Source: Bacillaceae bacterium SAS-127 (GTDB lineage: Bacteria; Bacillota; Bacilli; Bacillales; Domibacillaceae). Taken from it: a stretch of DNA of 64,000 bases. Position 1 is the stretch's first letter, and every line of letters starts with the position of its first letter. Below, piece after piece: positions 26,077 through 37,250 of the stretch. The notes below the pieces were generated by a model. The model was not told the DNA's origin and did not search any database. It was given only the letters and a program-made list of their open reading frames with translations. Both the position numbers and the translations under genes were made by a program. The stretch covers positions 42,803-106,802 of the forward strand of contig NKXN01000020.1 of NCBI GenBank assembly GCA_002261155.1. Direction: 5' to 3'.

Positions 26077-26408
26077 GGAGCGATGTGCTCTCCTGTTAGC
26101 CAGGCGATGATTAACGAGGCGGTATGTGTGCCACCCATAGCCGATAAGATGAGTAGAAACTGTTTAAATACTTCTTTCGTTTCCCCTTCTTGAAAGCCGC
26201 GCTCGAAGTTTGATAGCGTATCAAATGTGCCGCCAATCGCTGCGACAATCGCCCAAATATGCAAACTTTTACTAATTTGCGAGATTCCTGTAAAGAGTGG
26301 CTTGCCTGTCACGAAGGAGGCTGTTCCTCCGATTAATGATCCGCCTAGCAACACGCCGAAAGCGATAAAATAACATTTTAATAATTCTTGGAAAAAGGTA
26401 TCAGCCAT
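26073..26408 (-). CDS. ytrH: Sporulation protein YtrH
   Basis: A 111-residue membrane protein with three or four hydrophobic segments and glycine-rich packing motifs (GVLLGGSLIGGTASF). It is first gene of ytrHI; CGGAGGAGC lies before the ATG. It is the partner of YtrI in the sporulation pathway described for B. subtilis. A candidate sigma-E promoter lies upstream. Confidence 0.92.
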   Translation of the reverse strand: MADTFFQELLKCYFIAFGVLLGGSLIGGTASFVTGKPLFTGISQISKSLHIWAIVAAIGGTFDTLSNFERGFQEGETKEVFKQFLLILSAMGGTHTASLIIAWLTGEHIAP

Positions 26409-26440
26409 AGCTCCTCCGATTAATAATCTGTCTTTCTTTC

Positions 26441-26469
26441 TATATATGCAACCGTTTAAGCTTGTATGA
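26441..26469 (-). promoter_or_regulatory. Possible sigma-E promoter of ytrHI
   Basis: The minus strand has TCATACA, about 14 bases, then CATATATA. The second element resembles the sigma-E -10 (CATACANT) and the gene pair is sigma-E dependent in B. subtilis. The -35 match is poor. Confidence 0.35.
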
Positions 26470-26556
26470 AAACAGAACGTATTTTCTTTTTAGCTCTGCC
26501 CGCTTTATAATGTAAGTAAAGTACAGGATGAAATCTGTAAATAAGGGAATGATCAA

Positions 26557-29500
26557 ATGTTCACACATTTACAAATTCAGACAGGTTATAGTTTGCTTTC
26601 AAGCACGATTTCTATCGATAAATTGATTGCGAAAGCGAAACAACTTGACTATAAAGCATTAGCGATTACTGATCGCAACGTTATGTATGGAGTGATCCCT
26701 TTTTATCAGGCGTGTAAAAGAGAAGGGATGAAGCCGTTAATTGGCTTAACGGTTGATGTGAAAAGTGAATTTTCCGATGATGTCTCCTATCCGCTTGTGC
26801 TACTAGCAAAGAATAATACTGGGTATCACCATTTGTTAAAAATCTCAAGTGTGATTCAAACGAAAGCAAAAGATGGTATTCCGGTTAAATGGCTTAAAGG
26901 TTATTCCGCTGGTTTGTTTGCTTTTACACCAGGTGCAGAAGGAGAAATTGAAAGCTTGCTGCAAAAAGATCCATCAAAGGCGGAAGAAGTTACCCAGTTT
27001 TTCCATGAGTTATTTGAACCAGGCCACTTTTTTCTATCGTTGCAGCGGCATGGCAAGCAAGAAGACGAGCTAGTGAACGAAGGGATGAAAGCGTTAAGTG
27101 AGAAGCTTTCGATTCCGCTCATTGTGACTCATCGAGTGGCATATATTGAAAAGGATGATGCTTTTGCTTTGCAATGTTTAGAGGCGATTCGTGATGGGGA
27201 ACAGTTAGCCGATCAAATGATAGACGATCATCAACGAGCGTATGTCACTTCGCAGCAAGAAATGGATGAGTGGTTTGCGGATGTTCCAGAAGCGCTGCAG
27301 CGAACGAGTGAAATTGCTGCTGCTTGCGAAGTAGAGCTCTCTTTCGGTCGTCCGTTGCTACCGCGTTTTCCACATACAGAAGGCAAGCCTGCCGGAGTGT
27401 TTTTGCAGGAGCTGTGTCTGAAAGGGTTAGAAGAAGCTGGCTTAGCTCATCAGTCGGAATATAGAGAGCGGCTACTTTATGAATTAAACATCATTGAACG
27501 CATGGGATTTAGCGACTATTTCTTGATTGTTTGGGATTTTATGAAGTTTGCTAGAGAGCAACAAATTTTAACCGGTCCAGGAAGGGGTTCAGCCGCAGGC
27601 TCACTCGTTGCCTATGTTCTCCACATTACAACGGTGGATCCGCTTGAATATGGTTTGCTATTTGAACGGTTTTTGAATCCGGAACGTGTGTCGATGCCGG
27701 ATATTGATTTAGATTTTCCGGACCATCGTCGCGATGAAGTGATTCAATATATTTCCGAAAAGTATGGCTCGCTCCACGCGGCCCAAATTATTACATTCGG
27801 TACGTTATCAGCCAAGGCGGTCATGCGTGATGTCGCAAGAACGTTCGGTTTTTCAACAAAAGAGCTTGAACAGCTGTCTAAAATGATCCCAACTCGTCTT
27901 GGTATTAAGTTACGGCAAGTGTATGAAGAATCGGAAAAGTTTCGGTCGTGGGTCGGGGCATCCTCTAATCACGAAAAGCTATATAAAACAGCGTTAACGT
28001 TAGAAGGGCTACCACGACATACATCTACTCATGCCGCGGGAATGGTGATTACTGAGCAACCGTTAACGGATCTGATTGCGATTCAAGAAGGGCATGAGCA
28101 AACGTTTCTTACTCAGTTCCCAATGGATATATTAGAACAATTAGGCTTATTAAAAATTGATTTGCTTGGTTTGCGAAATTTAACGATTTTAGAGCGCATT
28201 TTAGAATCTATTTATTATTCAGAAGGAAAAAAGTTGAATTTGAAGAATATACCTTTACAAGACAGCCAAACCTTTCAATTGTTGGGAGAAGGGCGAACAA
28301 CGGGTATTTTTCAACTAGAGTCGGAAGGTATGCGGAAGGTGCTTATGCGTTTACAGCCGAGTCATTTTGAAGATATTGTGGCGGTGAATGCACTTTATCG
28401 TCCGGGGCCGATGGAGAACATCCCTGCTTACATTGATCGTAAGCATGGTCGAAAGCCGGTTGAGTACCCTCATTCGGATATAAAGGAGATTTTAGAACCG
28501 ACCTATGGTGTGTTAATTTATCAAGAGCAAATTATGCAAATTGCCTCAAAGCTTGCAGGTTTTTCATTAGGAGAAGCCGATTTATTAAGAAGAGCCGTCA
28601 GTAAAAAGAAAAGGGATGTGCTCGATGCGGAGCGTAAGCATTTTGTGCAAGGGGCGTGTCAAAAAGGCTATAGTGAAGAAACCGCGGACAAGGTGTATCA
28701 ATTAATCGTTCAATTTGCCAACTATGGATTTAATCGAAGTCATGCAGTAGCTTATAGCTTCATTGCTTATCAGCTGGCTTATTTAAAAGCTCATTATCCG
28801 ATTAACTTTATGGCGGCGCTTTTAACATCGGCCATTGGTAATGAAGAGAAAATCAAACAGTATATGAGTGAAGCGAAAACGATCGGTGTGCAAGTGCTCC
28901 CCCCTTCGATTAATGAAAGCCACTTTCCTTTTAAAGCAGAGAAGAATGGCATTCGCTATAGTTTAGCGGCCATTCGTGGAATCGGAGCGAGCGTGCTGAA
29001 AGCTATTTTGTCAGCGAGAGAGAAGGGACCCTTTACTGATCTGTTTGATTTTTGTCTTAGAGTACCCTTGAAAATTGTGAATAGAAAAGCGGTTGAATCA
29101 CTTATTTTTTCCGGAGCGTTCGATGAGTTCGGGAAAGATCGTGCGGTGTTGTTAGCGAGCATTGATGTAGCGATCGACCATGTAGAGTTTGTTGGGCCAG
29201 AAGATGAAGGACTTGGTTTATTTAATGATACGGACTTTTTTCCAAAGCCAAAATACGTGGAGACTGAACCGATGTCCATTCAAGAGAAGCTAACGTTTGA
29301 GAAAGAAGTACTAGGTGTGTATGTATCTGCTCATCCGACAAAGCCCTATCAGTCAATATTTAAGGAGTTCGGGAGTGTTCCAGTTGCCCGATTGTTGCCA
29401 GGGAATCGTCAAGTAGCGGTTGGTATATTTATGAATGAAGTGAGAACGATTCGTACGAAAAAAGGAGAAAACATGGCCTTTGTGCAGTTATCTGATGAGA

Positions 29501-29904
29501 GTGGAGAGATCGAAGGAGTCATTTTTCCAGCTGTTTATCGACAAGTGTCCACTTTATTGCAAGATGGGATGATTGTCTTATTAAATGGAGATGTAGAAGA
29601 AAGAAATGGACGAAAACAACTAGTGGTTAAGCGTGTTCAAACGGAAGAAGAACTACAATCGTTGCAGGAAGAAAGAAATAAAGTGCTGTATGTCAAAATT
29701 CCTCATACGCCAGACGAACATTTAATTCTTGAGGATGTTCATCGCGTCTTTCAACGATTTCAAGGACAGACTCCCGTTGTGCTACATTATGAACGAACTC
29801 ATCAAACGGTGAGATTAAGAGAGAAGAGTTGGATTAAGCCATCAGAGCGGTTAATGGTAGAGTTAGAGAAGATTGTTGGAAAAGATCATGTTGTGTTGAA
29901 GTAA
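26557..29904 (+). CDS. dnaE: DNA polymerase III alpha subunit DnaE
   Basis: An 1115-residue C-family polymerase with an N-terminal PHP domain (about 1-200; starts FTHLQIQTGYSLLSS), the palm motif GPGRGSAAGS (about 344-353), catalytic Asp382 and Asp384 in PDIDLDF, a third acidic site further on, a helix-hairpin-helix region (about 800-900) and an OB-fold (about 960-1040). In Bacillus DnaE extends primers on the lagging strand before handing over to PolC. It lacks the exonuclease insertion of PolC. The ATG is preceded by a weak AAGGGAATG site. Length and start are standard. Confidence 0.96.
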   Translation: MFTHLQIQTGYSLLSSTISIDKLIAKAKQLDYKALAITDRNVMYGVIPFYQACKREGMKPLIGLTVDVKSEFSDDVSYPLVLLAKNNTGYHHLLKISSVIQTKAKDGIPVKWLKGYSAGLFAFTPGAEGEIESLLQKDPSKAEEVTQFFHELFEPGHFFLSLQRHGKQEDELVNEGMKALSEKLSIPLIVTHRVAYIEKDDAFALQCLEAIRDGEQLADQMIDDHQRAYVTSQQEMDEWFADVPEALQRTSEIAAACEVELSFGRPLLPRFPHTEGKPAGVFLQELCLKGLEEAGLAHQSEYRERLLYELNIIERMGFSDYFLIVWDFMKFAREQQILTGPGRGSAAGSLVAYVLHITTVDPLEYGLLFERFLNPERVSMPDIDLDFPDHRRDEVIQYISEKYGSLHAAQIITFGTLSAKAVMRDVARTFGFSTKELEQLSKMIPTRLGIKLRQVYEESEKFRSWVGASSNHEKLYKTALTLEGLPRHTSTHAAGMVITEQPLTDLIAIQEGHEQTFLTQFPMDILEQLGLLKIDLLGLRNLTILERILESIYYSEGKKLNLKNIPLQDSQTFQLLGEGRTTGIFQLESEGMRKVLMRLQPSHFEDIVAVNALYRPGPMENIPAYIDRKHGRKPVEYPHSDIKEILEPTYGVLIYQEQIMQIASKLAGFSLGEADLLRRAVSKKKRDVLDAERKHFVQGACQKGYSEETADKVYQLIVQFANYGFNRSHAVAYSFIAYQLAYLKAHYPINFMAALLTSAIGNEEKIKQYMSEAKTIGVQVLPPSINESHFPFKAEKNGIRYSLAAIRGIGASVLKAILSAREKGPFTDLFDFCLRVPLKIVNRKAVESLIFSGAFDEFGKDRAVLLASIDVAIDHVEFVGPEDEGLGLFNDTDFFPKPKYVETEPMSIQEKLTFEKEVLGVYVSAHPTKPYQSIFKEFGSVPVARLLPGNRQVAVGIFMNEVRTIRTKKGENMAFVQLSDESGEIEGVIFPAVYRQVSTLLQDGMIVLLNGDVEERNGRKQLVVKRVQTEEELQSLQEERNKVLYVKIPHTPDEHLILEDVHRVFQRFQGQTPVVLHYERTHQTVRLREKSWIKPSERLMVELEKIVGKDHVVLK

Positions 29905-29914
29905 CATTAAATAC

Positions 29915-29974
29915 TTTACAACCTTCTTTTCATAGTTTATTGTGTTGTAATAGACGAAAGTGTGGTCTGACCAC
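29915..29974 (+). promoter_or_regulatory. Promoter of the malic enzyme operon with a GntR/FadR-type operator
   Basis: TTTACA (29915-29920), 17 bases, TATTGT (29938-29943), then the perfect 13-bp palindrome GTGGTCTGACCAC at 29962-29974, about 12 bases behind the expected start site. It fits the FadR-subfamily operator core TGGTNNNACCA. A FadR-type regulator is encoded in the same operon, so autoregulation is likely. Confidence 0.65.
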
Positions 29975-30019
29975 TTAAAAGATAAAGAGTGGATTGCTTA
30001 GATTAGGGAGTGGTAGAGA

Positions 30020-31258
30020 GTGTCAATTAGAGAAGAAGCATTACATATGCATAAAGTCAACCAAGGAAAATTGTCTACAGGTATTAAAACAGAGGTGAAA
30101 AATGCGAGAGATTTAAGTCTTGCTTATTCACCTGGTGTTGCGGAGCCTTGTAAAGAAATTTATGAAAAACCAGAAATGGTTTACGATTATACAATAAAAG
30201 GTAATACTGTAGCTGTCGTATCTGATGGAACAGCTGTGCTAGGACTGGGAGATATTGGCCCTGAAGCGGCTATGCCGGTAATGGAAGGAAAAGCGGTTTT
30301 ATTTAAAAGCTTTGCGGGCGTTGATGCTTTTCCGATCTGTTTAAACACAACGGACGTAGATAAAATTGTTGAAACTGTGAAGTTAATGGAGCCAACATTT
30401 GGTGGAGTTAACTTAGAGGATATTGCAGCGCCAAACTGTTTTGAAATTGAAGAACGTTTGAAGAAAGAAGCGAATATTCCTGTGTTTCATGATGATCAGC
30501 ACGGGACAGCAATTGTGACAGTAGCAGGCTTGATCAATGCGTTAAAACTGACAGGTAAAAAACTGACTGATATTAAAGTAGTCGCTAACGGTGCAGGAGC
30601 AGCAGGCATTGCCATTATTAAATTGTTAGTTAGCTATGGTGTAAACAATATTATTATGTGCGATTCTCGTGGTGCGATTTATGAAGGGCGTCCAGAAGGC
30701 ATGAATCCTGTCAAGGAAGAAGTAGCTAAATATACAAATAGAAATTGTGAAGAAGGAACATTAGAAGACATCATTAAAGAGGCGGACGTCTTTATTGGGG
30801 TGTCAGTCGCAGGTGCATTAACAAAAGAAATGGTTCAAATGATGAATGTGGATCCAATTATTTTTGCGATGGCGAATCCAATCCCTGAAATTATGCCAGA
30901 TGAAGCGAAAGCGGCAGGAGCGAAAGTGGTTGGAACGGGACGTTCTGATTTTCCAAACCAAGTTAATAACGTATTAGCCTTCCCTGGTATTTTCCGTGGT
31001 GCGCTTGATGTGCGTGCTACTCATATTAACGAAAAGATGAAGCAAGCAGCCGTAGAAGCGATTGCTAATTTAATCTCTGAATCGGAATTAAACGCTGATT
31101 GTGTCATCCCAGGTCCGTTCGATCCAAGAGTAGCGCCAGCAGTGGCAGCAGCGGTAGCGAAGGCGGCGATGGAAACAGGTGTTGCTCGCTTGAAAGCCGA
31201 TCCAGAAGAAATTAGAGAGCGGACGATTCAGTTGTCGATGATTGGAAAAGGAGAATAA
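30020..31258 (+). CDS. ytsJ: NADP-dependent malic enzyme (YtsJ type)
   Basis: A 412-residue short-form malic enzyme that decarboxylates malate to pyruvate. An N-terminal catalytic domain has LAYSPGVAEPC and HDDQHGTAIVT with the metal-binding Asp residues, and a Rossmann domain contains NGAGAAGIAI (about 191-200). By position next to dnaE and accD it equals B. subtilis YtsJ, the main NADP-dependent malic enzyme. The start is GTG 30020 behind GGGAGTGG. It leads an operon with the GntR gene (4-base gap) and probably accD-accA. Confidence 0.92.
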   Translation: MSIREEALHMHKVNQGKLSTGIKTEVKNARDLSLAYSPGVAEPCKEIYEKPEMVYDYTIKGNTVAVVSDGTAVLGLGDIGPEAAMPVMEGKAVLFKSFAGVDAFPICLNTTDVDKIVETVKLMEPTFGGVNLEDIAAPNCFEIEERLKKEANIPVFHDDQHGTAIVTVAGLINALKLTGKKLTDIKVVANGAGAAGIAIIKLLVSYGVNNIIMCDSRGAIYEGRPEGMNPVKEEVAKYTNRNCEEGTLEDIIKEADVFIGVSVAGALTKEMVQMMNVDPIIFAMANPIPEIMPDEAKAAGAKVVGTGRSDFPNQVNNVLAFPGIFRGALDVRATHINEKMKQAAVEAIANLISESELNADCVIPGPFDPRVAPAVAAAVAKAAMETGVARLKADPEEIRERTIQLSMIGKGE

Positions 31259-31262
31259 CGAA

Positions 31263-31874
31263 GTGGAGATCGCTCGTTCTCATTCCAAGTTTGAAAAGGT
31301 AGTCGAGCAAATTCGGCACATCATTTTGGAAGATGGCTTGCTCCCAGGTGATAAGCTCTCTTCTGAAAGAGAACTATCTGAGCGTTTATCTGTTGCTCGT
31401 TCTTCTGTTCGGGAAGCACTTAGAGCGCTTGAACTGCTTGGGCTGATCGAAACGAGGCGCGGAGAAGGAACCTTTCTCCGCGACTTTCGCGATCATCAGT
31501 TACTTGAACTTCTTAGCACGTTTATTTTACAAAATGATGAGAAGAAGCAAGGTGTCATTCAGACGAAGGAAATGATCGAGTTCGGCTGTTTATCTTTTGT
31601 GATTCAACACCGTCATCTAGAGGAAGAGCTATCGATTATTGCAGAGGAAATGAAGGCGATTGATTATACAGAAGCGGATTTTTTTTCTGCAATGATGAAA
31701 CTGTGTGAGAATGAATTATTGAGAAAGATCTGGACGATTGTTTCCGATTATGTTGCTTCGTTTTATTCAGTAGATCGAATGGTTAATAATAAGTCTCGCT
31801 TTTTTCACTTACTTGAACAATTAAAAACGAAAAATATGCAAGCTATATTTGAAGCATACAAGCAGCTTAGTTAA
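31263..31874 (+). CDS. FadR-subfamily GntR transcriptional regulator
   Basis: About 203 residues. The N-terminal winged helix (about 15-75) contains ERELSERLSVARSSVREALRAL-like sequence in which the recognition helix SVREALR is typical of FadR/GntR proteins. The wing reads RRGEGTFL. The C-terminal helical domain (about 85-200) belongs to the FCD type but is short. GTG 31263 follows GGAG at nine bases. It sits directly after malic enzyme and before accD, a position with no gene in B. subtilis. Palindromes with the FadR core stand before this operon and before pfkA. The effector is unknown; a metabolite of malate/pyruvate/acyl-CoA metabolism would fit. Confidence 0.85.
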   Translation: MEIARSHSKFEKVVEQIRHIILEDGLLPGDKLSSERELSERLSVARSSVREALRALELLGLIETRRGEGTFLRDFRDHQLLELLSTFILQNDEKKQGVIQTKEMIEFGCLSFVIQHRHLEEELSIIAEEMKAIDYTEADFFSAMMKLCENELLRKIWTIVSDYVASFYSVDRMVNNKSRFFHLLEQLKTKNMQAIFEAYKQLS

Positions 31875-31938
31875 AAACATCTAATACTAATAGAAGTCTC
31901 AACTAAACGAGTTGAAAACCTTTACAGGGGGAGGAAAC

Positions 31939-32814
31939 ATGTTGATTAAAGACTTATTTCATAAGCAAAAGCCGAAGAAGAAAAAGTATGCGACGATTCC
32001 TTCTGCAGCGAGCAAGCAAGATGTTCCTGAAGGGATTATGCAAAAGTGTCCTAAGTGTAAAAAGATTATGTATACGAAGGAACTAAAGAAAAATATGCAT
32101 GTTTGCTTGCAATGTGACTATCATTATGGGATGAATGCTTTTGAGCGTCGAGATATTTTTATCGATGAGGGAACGTTTAAAGAGTTAGATGAAAACTTAC
32201 GCTCCACTAACCCACTTGATTTTCCTGATTATATGGAGAAAGTCGAGAAGGACCGTGAAAAAACGAAGCTGAACGAAGCGATTTTGACTGGGATAGGCCA
32301 AGTCGATGGGAATGATGTTGTTGTAGCGATTATGGATTCAAATTTCCGTATGGGAAGTATGGGATCGGTCGTTGGCGAAAAAATTACGAGAGCGATTGAA
32401 GAAGCTGGTCGTCTTCATGTACCATTCATTATTTTTACCGCTTCTGGAGGAGCTAGAATGCAAGAAGGCGTGTTGTCGTTAATGCAAATGGCAAAAACGA
32501 GCGTCGCATTAAAGCGCTTTAGCGATCAGGGTGGCTTAATTATTTCGATTATGACGCATCCAACAACGGGTGGTGTATCGGCAAGCTTTGCTTCATTAGG
32601 AGATTACAATTTTGCAGAGCCTGGTGCGTTAATTGGTTTTGCTGGACGACGCATTATTGAACAAACGATCCGTGAAGAACTTCCAGAGGATTTTCAAACG
32701 GCGGAGTTTCTATTAAAGCATGGCCAGTTAGATGCAGTACTACATCGTCATGAAATGAAAGAGAAAATCGGCCTCTTATTAGATATACATCAACCGGGTG
32801 GTGAACTGGCATGA
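31939..32814 (+). CDS. accD: Acetyl-CoA carboxylase carboxyltransferase subunit beta
   Basis: About 291 residues. The N-terminal zinc ribbon is CPKCKK...CLQC (four Cys, about 40-65), followed by a crotonase-like carboxyltransferase domain with [10 protein letters not shown] and [13 protein letters not shown]. With AccA it transfers CO2 from biotin-BCCP to acetyl-CoA, giving malonyl-CoA. ATG 31939 has a very strong GGGGGAGG site and is preferred to an upstream TTG. Its end overlaps accA by four bases. Confidence 0.96.
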   Translation: MLIKDLFHKQKPKKKKYATIPSAASKQDVPEGIMQKCPKCKKIMYTKELKKNMHVCLQCDYHYGMNAFERRDIFIDEGTFKELDENLRSTNPLDFPDYMEKVEKDREKTKLNEAILTGIGQVDGNDVVVAIMDSNFRMGSMGSVVGEKITRAIEEAGRLHVPFIIFTASGGARMQEGVLSLMQMAKTSVALKRFSDQGGLIISIMTHPTTGGVSASFASLGDYNFAEPGALIGFAGRRIIEQTIREELPEDFQTAEFLLKHGQLDAVLHRHEMKEKIGLLLDIHQPGGELA

Positions 32815-33758
32815 TAGGATTAGAATTTGAAAAGCCGGTGTTGGAGTTAAAGGAAAAGATTGCTGAGCTGAAAGAATTCACCTCTACGTCAGATGTTGAT
32901 TTGACAGAGGAAATTGAAAAGCTGGAAGAGCGGTTACGCAAGCTAGAGAAAGATATTTATGAAAGCATGCGACCGTGGGATCGTGTTCAAATGGCACGTC
33001 ATCCAGAACGACCGACGACGCTTGATTATATTGATCATTTGTTTACCGATTTTATGGAGTTGCATGGGGATCGTTTATTTGGTGATGATGCTGCGATTGT
33101 CGGTGGAGTGGCGAAATATCGCGGGCTTCCAGTTACCGTCATTGGTCATCAGCGCGGTCGTGATACGAAGGAAAACATTCGCCGTACATTCGGGATGCCA
33201 CATCCGGAAGGTTATCGTAAAGCACTTCGTCTCATGAATCAAGCGGTGAAATTTAAACGCCCGATTATCTGTCTAATTGACACGAAAGGTGCTTATCCTG
33301 GGAAAGCAGCAGAAGAACGTGGACAAAGTGAAGCGATCGCCAAAAATTTATTTGAAATGGCGGGCATGGATGTTCCTGTCATTTGTATCGTCATCGGAGA
33401 AGGTGGAAGTGGTGGAGCATTAGCTCTTGGTGTAGGTGACCGTTTATTTATGCTTGAAAATTCTACTTATTCCGTTATCTCACCAGAAGGAGCCGCCGCT
33501 ATATTATGGAAAGATGCTACTCAAGCGAAGCGAGCAGCCGAGGCAATGAAGATTACCGCTGGCGATTTAAAAGAGCTTGGGATTATTGATAGCATTATTC
33601 CAGAAGTAAGTGGAGGGGCTCATCGTGACGTTAAGCAGCAAGCGGAATTTATCGATGCGGCACTAAAAGAAGCTTTAGCGGATTTATTAAAACAATCGCC
33701 GGAACAACTTTTACAACAACGCTACGAAAAATACAAAAAAATTGGTGCCTATTTGTAA
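32811..33758 (+). CDS. accA: Acetyl-CoA carboxylase carboxyltransferase subunit alpha
   Basis: A 315-residue partner of AccD. The N-terminal coiled coil (about 5-50) is followed by the carboxyltransferase core with [14 protein letters not shown], a [11 protein letters not shown] motif, and [12 protein letters not shown] (about 197-208). It is translationally coupled to accD (ATGA overlap). A terminator ends the operon ytsJ-gntR-accDA. Confidence 0.96.
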   Translation: MIGLEFEKPVLELKEKIAELKEFTSTSDVDLTEEIEKLEERLRKLEKDIYESMRPWDRVQMARHPERPTTLDYIDHLFTDFMELHGDRLFGDDAAIVGGVAKYRGLPVTVIGHQRGRDTKENIRRTFGMPHPEGYRKALRLMNQAVKFKRPIICLIDTKGAYPGKAAEERGQSEAIAKNLFEMAGMDVPVICIVIGEGGSGGALALGVGDRLFMLENSTYSVISPEGAAAILWKDATQAKRAAEAMKITAGDLKELGIIDSIIPEVSGGAHRDVKQQAEFIDAALKEALADLLKQSPEQLLQQRYEKYKKIGAYL

Positions 33759-33770
33759 GAATAGAACAAA

Positions 33771-33808
33771 AAAGAACAAGCTACCTATATGGGGCTTGTT
33801 CTTTTTTT
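33771..33808 (+). terminator. Terminator after accA
   Basis: AAAGAACAAGC (33771-33781) with GCTTGTTCTTT (33794-33804), then a T run. Confidence 0.9.
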
Positions 33809-33884
33809 AGTTTGTTTTTCATCATTCAAGCGAAAGAAAACGCTTCCAACTTCAAAACTTTATTATTTATTTGTAAAGCTATCG

Positions 33885-33920
33885 TTCACCATTGTGAAGG
33901 TCAGACCTTTCTGTTATTTT
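33885..33920 (+). promoter_or_regulatory. pfkA promoter with two overlapping palindromes
   Basis: TTCAC-CATT-GTGAA (33885-33898) overlaps AAGGTCAGACCTT (33897-33909). The likely promoter is TTGTGA (33893-33898), 16 bases, TATTTT (33915-33920), so both palindromes cover the -35 and spacer. The second shares the GGTCNGACC core with the site before the malic enzyme operon. Confidence 0.55.
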
Positions 33921-33927
33921 AAAATAG

Positions 33928-34941
<1,014 letters not shown>

Positions 34942-34969
34942 GAAACACCTAACTTTAGGAGGATACAAA

Positions 34970-36733
34970 ATGAGAAAGACAAAGATTGTGTGTACGATTG
35001 GTCCGGCAAGTGAAAGCTTAGACATGCTGATAAGTTTAATGGAAGCAGGGATGAATGTCGCTCGGTTAAATTTCTCTCACGGAAATCATGAGGAGCATGC
35101 GTTACGTATTCAAACGATTCGAAAAGCGGCAGAGATGACTGGGAAGTCCGTCGGTATTTTATTAGATACGAAAGGTCCGGAAATCCGAACACATAACATG
35201 GAAAATGACTCGATTGAGTTAGTGGCAGGTAGCGGTGCTGTCGTTTCTATGACGGAAGTTCTTGGTACGCCAGAGAAGTTTTCTGTGACGTATAGCGGGC
35301 TAATTAATGATGTAACGAATGGCAGCAAAATTTTATTAGATGATGGATTAATCGCTCTGGAAGTTGTTGGGGTTGACCCACATAAAAATGAAATTCAGAC
35401 AAAGGTATTGAATAGCGGTACATTAAAAAATAAAAAAGGCGTGAACGTACCAGGTGTATCTGTCAACCTTCCTGGAATCACTGAAAAAGACGCGGAAGAT
35501 ATCGAATTTGGTATTCGTCAAGATATTGATTTTATCGCGGCTTCTTTCGTTCGTCGCCCATCCGATGTGTTAGAAATTCGTGAGTTGCTTGAAAAGCATG
35601 GAGCGGATCACATTCAAATCATTCCGAAAATCGAGAATCAAGAAGGTGTAGATAACATTGATAGCATTCTTGAAGTATCCGATGGCCTGATGGTAGCCCG
35701 TGGGGATTTAGGTGTAGAAATTCCAGCAGAAGAAGTGCCGCTTGTGCAGAAAAATTTAATTCTAAAATGTAATGTGCTCGGAAAGCCAGTCATTACAGCG
35801 ACACAAATGCTTGATTCAATGCAGCGCAATCCTCGCCCGACACGCGCAGAAGCAAGTGACGTAGCGAATGCGATTTTCGATGGAACGGATGCGATTATGC
35901 TGTCAGGAGAAACAGCGGCAGGGATGTATCCAGTCGAAGCGGTAAAAACGATGCATAACATCGCTGATCGGACAGAAACAGCACTTAATTATTCGGATAT
36001 TTTGACTAGCCGTAGCAAATTAAGTGGCCGTCGTACAATGACAGATGCGATTGGACAATCAGTTGCCCATACGTCAAATAATCTCGATGTGAAGGCGATT
36101 GTGACACCGACAGAAAGCGGCCATACTGCACGAATGATTTCGCGTTACCGCTCAAAAGCACCGATTGTGGCTGTCACTTCGAATGAACGCATTTCTCGAA
36201 GCCTTTCGCTCGTTTGGGGAGTTTTTTCAAAGATCGGGCCTAAAGTGAAAACAACGGATGACATGCTTGAGTTAGCGGTGCAGCAAAGCTTGACGACGGG
36301 TCTTGTTGAACACGGCGATTTAATCGTGATCACAGCAGGTGTTCCAGTGGGTGAATCTGGTACAACGAACTTAATGAAAATCCATATCGTTGGCGATGTT
36401 CTCGTGAAAGGACAAGGGATTGGTCGCAAATCTGCTTACGGTAAAGTGGTCGTTGCAAAAAATGCTGCCGAAGCTCTTGAAAAGGTAGAAGAAGGTTCTA
36501 TTTTAGTGACGTTCGGTACAGACAAAGAAATGGTACAAGTGATCGAAAAATGTGCAGCTGTCATTACCGAAGAAGGTGGATTAACTAGCCATGCTGCGGT
36601 AGTGGGCATCAATTTGGGAATCCCAGTGATTGTCGGTGTGGAAAAAGCTATTTCTATGTTAAATGATGGACAAGAAATTACAGTCGATGCTGCTCGCGGA
36701 ATTATTTACAACGGTCATGCGAACGTACTATAA
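34970..36733 (+). CDS. pyk: Pyruvate kinase with C-terminal PEP-utilizer domain
   Basis: A 587-residue enzyme made of the catalytic barrel ([44 protein letters not shown]), a lid B domain, the allosteric domain (to about 470) and an extra C-terminal domain of about 110 residues (about 475-587) with the [14 protein letters not shown] motif of PEP-utilizing enzymes. This extra domain is typical of Bacillus pyruvate kinases. The ribosome site is AGGAGG. Confidence 0.97.
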   Translation: MRKTKIVCTIGPASESLDMLISLMEAGMNVARLNFSHGNHEEHALRIQTIRKAAEMTGKSVGILLDTKGPEIRTHNMENDSIELVAGSGAVVSMTEVLGTPEKFSVTYSGLINDVTNGSKILLDDGLIALEVVGVDPHKNEIQTKVLNSGTLKNKKGVNVPGVSVNLPGITEKDAEDIEFGIRQDIDFIAASFVRRPSDVLEIRELLEKHGADHIQIIPKIENQEGVDNIDSILEVSDGLMVARGDLGVEIPAEEVPLVQKNLILKCNVLGKPVITATQMLDSMQRNPRPTRAEASDVANAIFDGTDAIMLSGETAAGMYPVEAVKTMHNIADRTETALNYSDILTSRSKLSGRRTMTDAIGQSVAHTSNNLDVKAIVTPTESGHTARMISRYRSKAPIVAVTSNERISRSLSLVWGVFSKIGPKVKTTDDMLELAVQQSLTTGLVEHGDLIVITAGVPVGESGTTNLMKIHIVGDVLVKGQGIGRKSAYGKVVVAKNAAEALEKVEEGSILVTFGTDKEMVQVIEKCAAVITEEGGLTSHAAVVGINLGIPVIVGVEKAISMLNDGQEITVDAARGIIYNGHANVL

Positions 36734-36826
36734 GTAACGATCGATGTTTCAAGCTGTTTTTTTCTCTTTTTTTCAGCTGCATGATATAATAAAGATCAGA
36801 TCTCATTAAAAAAGGAGAATGATTCA

Positions 36827-37216
36827 TTGAGAATAATCATTCCAATTTTCATTATTGTTCCAGCTATAGAGCTTAGTGTTTTAATGTATTCAAGTAAGAT
36901 GTGGGGTATTTTACCGACGTTTTTGTTGATCTTAGGAACTGGCTTTTTAGGAGCGTACTTAGCTAAGAAGCAAGGGTTGCAAGCGATTGAAAAGTTGAAA
37001 ATGGACATACAAACCGGTCAGTATATGGGGGATGCGGTCTTAGATGGCGTTTGTATATTAGTGGGAGGCCTCCTGTTATTAACTCCCGGATTTATGACAG
37101 ATACGCTTGGGTTCTTATTGCTATTCCCAGCTACGCGAAAATATTTTAAGCCGCTTCTATACAAAATATTTCGCCGTTTATTCCAAGGTGGCAACAATAT
37201 CATTATTATGAAATAA
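36827..37216 (+). CDS. fxsA: FxsA family membrane protein
   Basis: A 129-residue protein with an N-terminal membrane hairpin (about 1-45) followed by a cytoplasmic tail and a third hydrophobic stretch (LLLTPGFMTDTLGFLLLFPATR), the FxsA signature. E. coli FxsA interferes with phage T7 exclusion when overproduced; no role is established in Bacillus. It starts with TTG behind AAAGGAG. It equals B. subtilis YtzA by position after pyk. Confidence 0.88.
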   Translation: MRIIIPIFIIVPAIELSVLMYSSKMWGILPTFLLILGTGFLGAYLAKKQGLQAIEKLKMDIQTGQYMGDAVLDGVCILVGGLLLLTPGFMTDTLGFLLLFPATRKYFKPLLYKIFRRLFQGGNNIIIMK

Positions 37217-37250
37217 AAAAAACGCCAGCGTTTATGCTGGCGTTTTATTT
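37217..37250. terminator. Bidirectional terminator between fxsA and ytvI
   Basis: AAAACGCCAGC (37219-37229) with GCTGGCGTTTT (37236-37246), A- and T-rich flanks. Confidence 0.92.

Noticed and set aside
26073..26408. YtrH as a holin
   Set aside because: Size and hydrophobicity are holin-like, but the sequence and its pairing with ytrI match the Bacillus sporulation genes.
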